A DNA stretch of 64,000 nucleotides from Asticcacaulis benevestitus DSM 16100 = ATCC BAA-896 (GTDB taxonomy: Bacteria > Pseudomonadota > Alphaproteobacteria > Caulobacterales > Caulobacteraceae), in NCBI RefSeq assembly GCF_000376105.1, contig NZ_AQWM01000015.1, forward strand, positions 1 to 64,000, written 5' to 3'. The number at the start of each line of letters is the position of its first letter. Positions within the stretch are counted from its first letter, which is position 1. Below the pieces are notes generated by a model that did not search any database, was not told the DNA's origin, and saw only the letters and a program-made list of their open reading frames with translations. Both the position numbers and the translations under genes were made by a program. This document shows positions 61,996 to 64,000 of this stretch, piece by piece.

Positions 61996-62736
61996 TTATG
62001 GGTTGTAACTGAGCTCGGACATCAGGTCGTAGGCGTCGCCGCGATAATAGGACTGGGTGAACTCCGCCGGGCGGCCATCCGCGAGAAAGCCGCGGCGCTC
62101 GATCAAAAGGCCGGGTGAGCCCACCGGGATGCCGAGGAGACCGGCCTGTTCGGCATTGAAGGCGACGGCGCGCAGGCGTTGCAGGGCGCGGATCGGGCGT
62201 GTGCCGAACTGCTCCATAGCTTCATAAAGGGACTCGTTGACCGATTCGAGCGAGGGCAGGCAATCGCCGGGCACGGTGGAATAGTCGAGGCCCATGGACA
62301 CGCCATCGGCGAAGCGCATGCGATTGAAGCGATAAACCAGGCTGCCAGGCGACAGTCCCATGGTCATGGCCTCTTCCGGATTGACGCTGCCTGCCGATTT
62401 CGACAGCCACTTGCTGCTGGGCACGCGGCCTCGCGAGATCATGTCCTCGGTAAAGGAGGACATCTTGGAATAGCTCTTTTCGACGCGCGTGGCTACGAAG
62501 GTGCCGGCGCCCTGGCGGCGGGTCAAGAGGCCCTCATAAACCAGGCCATCCACCGCCTTGCGCACGGTGATGCGCGAGACATTGTAGGCTTCGGCCAGTT
62601 CACGCTCCGTGGGGATCGCGTCTTCGGGCGCCAGTTGGCGGCTGGTAATCTGTTGCCGCAGCGACTCCTGAAGCTGGAGGTATAGGGAGGCGGTCTTGAC
62701 GCTACCGTCTGAAGCAACACGTTTGGTCAACGTCAT
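61996..62736 (-). CDS. GntR/UTRA (HutC-type) regulator, NagR-like
   Basis: A 246-residue regulator. The N-terminal winged helix (about 15-80) contains the pattern YLQLQESLRQQITSRQLAPED, IPTERELAEAYNVSRITVRKAVDGLVYEGLLTRRQGAGTFVA. The C-terminal UTRA domain (about 95-240) binds a small effector; in NagR/DasR proteins it is GlcNAc-6-P or glucosamine-6-P, and here it is likely an amino-sugar phosphate from N-glycan breakdown. It lies upstream of the GH29-GH85 operon, about 185 bases from the GH29 start. A 12-base palindrome lies in front of it. A homologous regulator gene follows upstream, so the two may have split roles or form heterodimers. Confidence 0.88.
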   Translation of the reverse strand: MTLTKRVASDGSVKTASLYLQLQESLRQQITSRQLAPEDAIPTERELAEAYNVSRITVRKAVDGLVYEGLLTRRQGAGTFVATRVEKSYSKMSSFTEDMISRGRVPSSKWLSKSAGSVNPEEAMTMGLSPGSLVYRFNRMRFADGVSMGLDYSTVPGDCLPSLESVNESLYEAMEQFGTRPIRALQRLRAVAFNAEQAGLLGIPVGSPGLLIERRGFLADGRPAEFTQSYYRGDAYDLMSELSYNP

Positions 62737-62777
62737 CTATTCCTGCGGCCCCGGTTCAATTTTTATACAACAGGCTA

Positions 62778-62789
62778 TTGTTATAACAA
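62778..62789. promoter_or_regulatory. perfect 12-base palindrome upstream of the first GntR gene
   Basis: TTGTTATAACAA is a perfect palindrome about 45 bases before the regulator start at 62736. Its form (TTGT...ACAA) fits HutC/GntR-type operators. A nearby ATTGGTATTATAGGG (62821-62835) shares TTGGTAT with 33211-33217. Autoregulation is plausible. Confidence 0.45.
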
Positions 62790-62889
62790 CCGTCAGAGGG
62801 CTGCCTTTTTTATATATGACATTGGTATTATAGGGTCAATTTGAATTTCCGCATTATGCCCTGACCATAACGTGACGGTCTCGCGCGTC

Positions 62890-63675
62890 TCAGGCGGGAA
62901 CGAAAGGCGTGGCCTGGTCTTTCGACAGGTTGGTGGCGCCTTCGGTCAGGGAAATCTCGGCTATCACATCGGAGGCATCGCCGCGATACCAGGCGCGTGT
63001 CAGTTCGGCGGTCCGGCCGTCACGCAGGTAACCCTGGCGCTCTATGAACAGGCCGGGCGTGCCGGTCTCAACCTTCAGCAATTTGGCCTCCTCGGCCGCG
63101 AGCGCTATGGCGCGCAAGCGTTGCAGCGTACGGCTGGGGGCATTGCCAGCCTCCCTCAGGGCGCTGTAGAGCGACTCTTCGACGGTATGTTCCGATGGCA
63201 GGCAATACCACGGCACCAGAGATATCTCGGTGGCGATGGGGCTTAAGTCGACATAGCGAACGCGTTTGAAGCGGTAGACGCGGGCGCCCGGACCCAGGTC
63301 GAGGGCGATGGCGTCCTGCGGCGTCACCGTGTCGATGCTGCGGTCCGTCACGACGCTATGCGTGCTGCCTGCGCTGATGGCCATGTCTTCACCTAAGCCC
63401 TTAAGTCCGGACGTCTGGGTGATGGCGCGCGCCGTTGCGTAGGTGCCGGCGCCCTGACGACGCGTCAGGAGGCCCTTGCGCTGCAGATCGCCAAGGGCGC
63501 GGCGCACGGTCATGCGTGAGATGCCGTAGCGCTCGGCGAGGTCACGTTCGGTGGGCAAGGGGGCGCTGCTGCTCGTATCGCCGTCGAGAATAGCGTCGCG
63601 CAGGACGCGCTCCAACTGAAGATAGAGCGGTCCGCGCGTGGGTGCCAGGTCCGGCAATCTGTGCAAAAACGTCAT
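62890..63675 (-). CDS. second GntR/UTRA (HutC-type) regulator
   Basis: A 261-residue regulator built like its neighbour: a GntR winged helix at about 18-85 (YLQLERVLRDAILDG, LPTERDLAERYGISRMTVRRALGDLQRKGLLTRRQGAGTYATA) and a UTRA domain at about 100-245 (VYRFKRVRYVDLSPI, PGLFIERQGYLRDGRTAELTRAWYRG). By eye the two proteins share most motif residues and similar spacing, so they arose by tandem duplication and diverged; the effector pocket may differ. It lies between cutC (27 bases upstream) and the first regulator (153 bases downstream), and could be co-transcribed with cutC. The effector is not visible; an amino sugar or a sugar released from N-glycan is likely. Confidence 0.87.
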   Translation of the reverse strand: MTFLHRLPDLAPTRGPLYLQLERVLRDAILDGDTSSSAPLPTERDLAERYGISRMTVRRALGDLQRKGLLTRRQGAGTYATARAITQTSGLKGLGEDMAISAGSTHSVVTDRSIDTVTPQDAIALDLGPGARVYRFKRVRYVDLSPIATEISLVPWYCLPSEHTVEESLYSALREAGNAPSRTLQRLRAIALAAEEAKLLKVETGTPGLFIERQGYLRDGRTAELTRAWYRGDASDVIAEISLTEGATNLSKDQATPFVPA

Positions 63676-63702
63676 GTTACATCATCGCCGGCTTTTCGTC
63701 CG

Positions 63703-64000
63703 TCACTGGGCGGCGACGATATGGAAGGGCGCCAGGGCTTCACGCAGGTCTGTGACGCGCTGCCGGTCGGTACGGCGGTGATCGGCATAGCCAAAATCTG
63801 AGGCGCCTGACGTGACCGTCGCGGCCTTGCTGCAAGAACCATGGACCGCACGCACACCGGTGTTGCGGACGATCTCACCGACATTCTGCGCATGGATACC
63901 GACGCCAGCCATGATCTCGATGCGTGGCGTTGCGGGATGGCTTTGCAGATAGGTCATAAGCTTGGCGATGACGTCGACGCCCTCGATCGCCGATGGCGCG
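63703..64000 (-). CDS. cutC: CutC family protein, C-terminal part, cut by the window edge
   Basis: The visible C-terminal 98 residues have the CutC end pattern RIEIMAGVGIHAQNVGEIVR, then TGVRAVHGSCSKAA and a Tyr-x-x-x-Asp region near the end. The N-terminal part lies outside the window, so length and start cannot be judged. CutC is a TIM-barrel protein first linked with copper handling in E. coli; that role is disputed, and cutC is often found beside amino-sugar genes, as here with a GntR regulator 27 bases downstream. In this context a hydrolytic or sugar-related role is possible. No copper-related gene is in the window. Confidence 0.8.
   Translation of the reverse strand, partial: APSAIEGVDVIAKLMTYLQSHPATPRIEIMAGVGIHAQNVGEIVRNTGVRAVHGSCSKAATVTSGASDFGYADHRRTDRQRVTDLREALAPFHIVAAQ

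Noticed and set aside
1-64000. CRISPR array, tRNA, rRNA or prophage
   Set aside because: No regularly spaced repeats, no cloverleaf-like or rRNA-like sequence, and no phage structural or integrase genes were seen on either strand.

Overview
The window looks like chromosome from a Caulobacteraceae-type alphaproteobacterium, most likely Asticcacaulis or a close relative. The reasons are a 936-residue TonB receptor of the Xanthomonas/Caulobacter type, many Tat-exported glycoside hydrolases, an EamA-type carrier beside sugar genes, and high GC with an NDC-type codon bias in the sugar loci. This assignment is inference; there is no rRNA or tRNA here to confirm it.

Layout. (1) 1-2246: accessory, visibly AT-richer DNA with a cut-off, frameshifted transposase, a small XRE regulator and an orphan convergent gene. 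(2) 2247-14231: one compact chemosensory operon: a soluble receptor with two signalling hairpins, a triple-CheW scaffold, CheB, a HEAT-repeat protein, CheR, CheY, CheA, an 80-residue STAS-like protein, a ParA ATPase, a second CheY and a membrane-anchored receptor. Several genes overlap by a few bases. It is followed by a decayed patch (14235-15061) with a GAF-domain remnant and a SnoaL-like gene. (3) 15062-29785: a galactosamine / N-acetylgalactosamine utilisation regulon: TonB receptor, DeoR-family regulator (AgaR-like), GH27 and GH36 alpha-galactosidase/alpha-N-acetylgalactosaminidase candidates, an exported amidohydrolase, an EamA permease, AgaZ, AgaS, a BadF-type amino-sugar kinase and a GH114 polygalactosaminidase lipoprotein. 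A shared TTTCGTTTT motif lies in three of its intergenic regions. The gene set fits a polymer of alpha-linked galactose and galactosamine such as fungal galactosaminogalactan. (4) 29786-49657 and 57458-64000: an N-glycan dismantling locus: two GH3 (xylosidase-type), two GH29 fucosidases, GH2 beta-mannosidase, GH35 beta-galactosidase, GH125 and GH92 alpha-mannosidases, a glycosylasparaginase, an unclassified secreted glycosidase, a GH85 endo-beta-N-acetylglucosaminidase, two GntR/UTRA regulators and the end of cutC. Most carry twin-arginine signal peptides, so the work is probably done in the periplasm. (5) 49950-57343: an interposed block of general genes: a YbaL-type K+/H+ antiporter, a DUF1501/DUF1800 pair, a broken hypothetical gene and rsgA.

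How it fits together. The N-glycan enzymes cover nearly every bond of a plant-type glycan (Gal, Fuc, Xyl, alpha- and beta-Man, the chitobiose core and the GlcNAc-Asn link). The receptor one would expect to feed them appears only as a 46-codon remnant (33302-33442) that joins a signal-peptide start to a beta-barrel-like end and still has its terminator. A palindromic repeat at 49654-49758 supplies the stop codon of the last gene of that operon.
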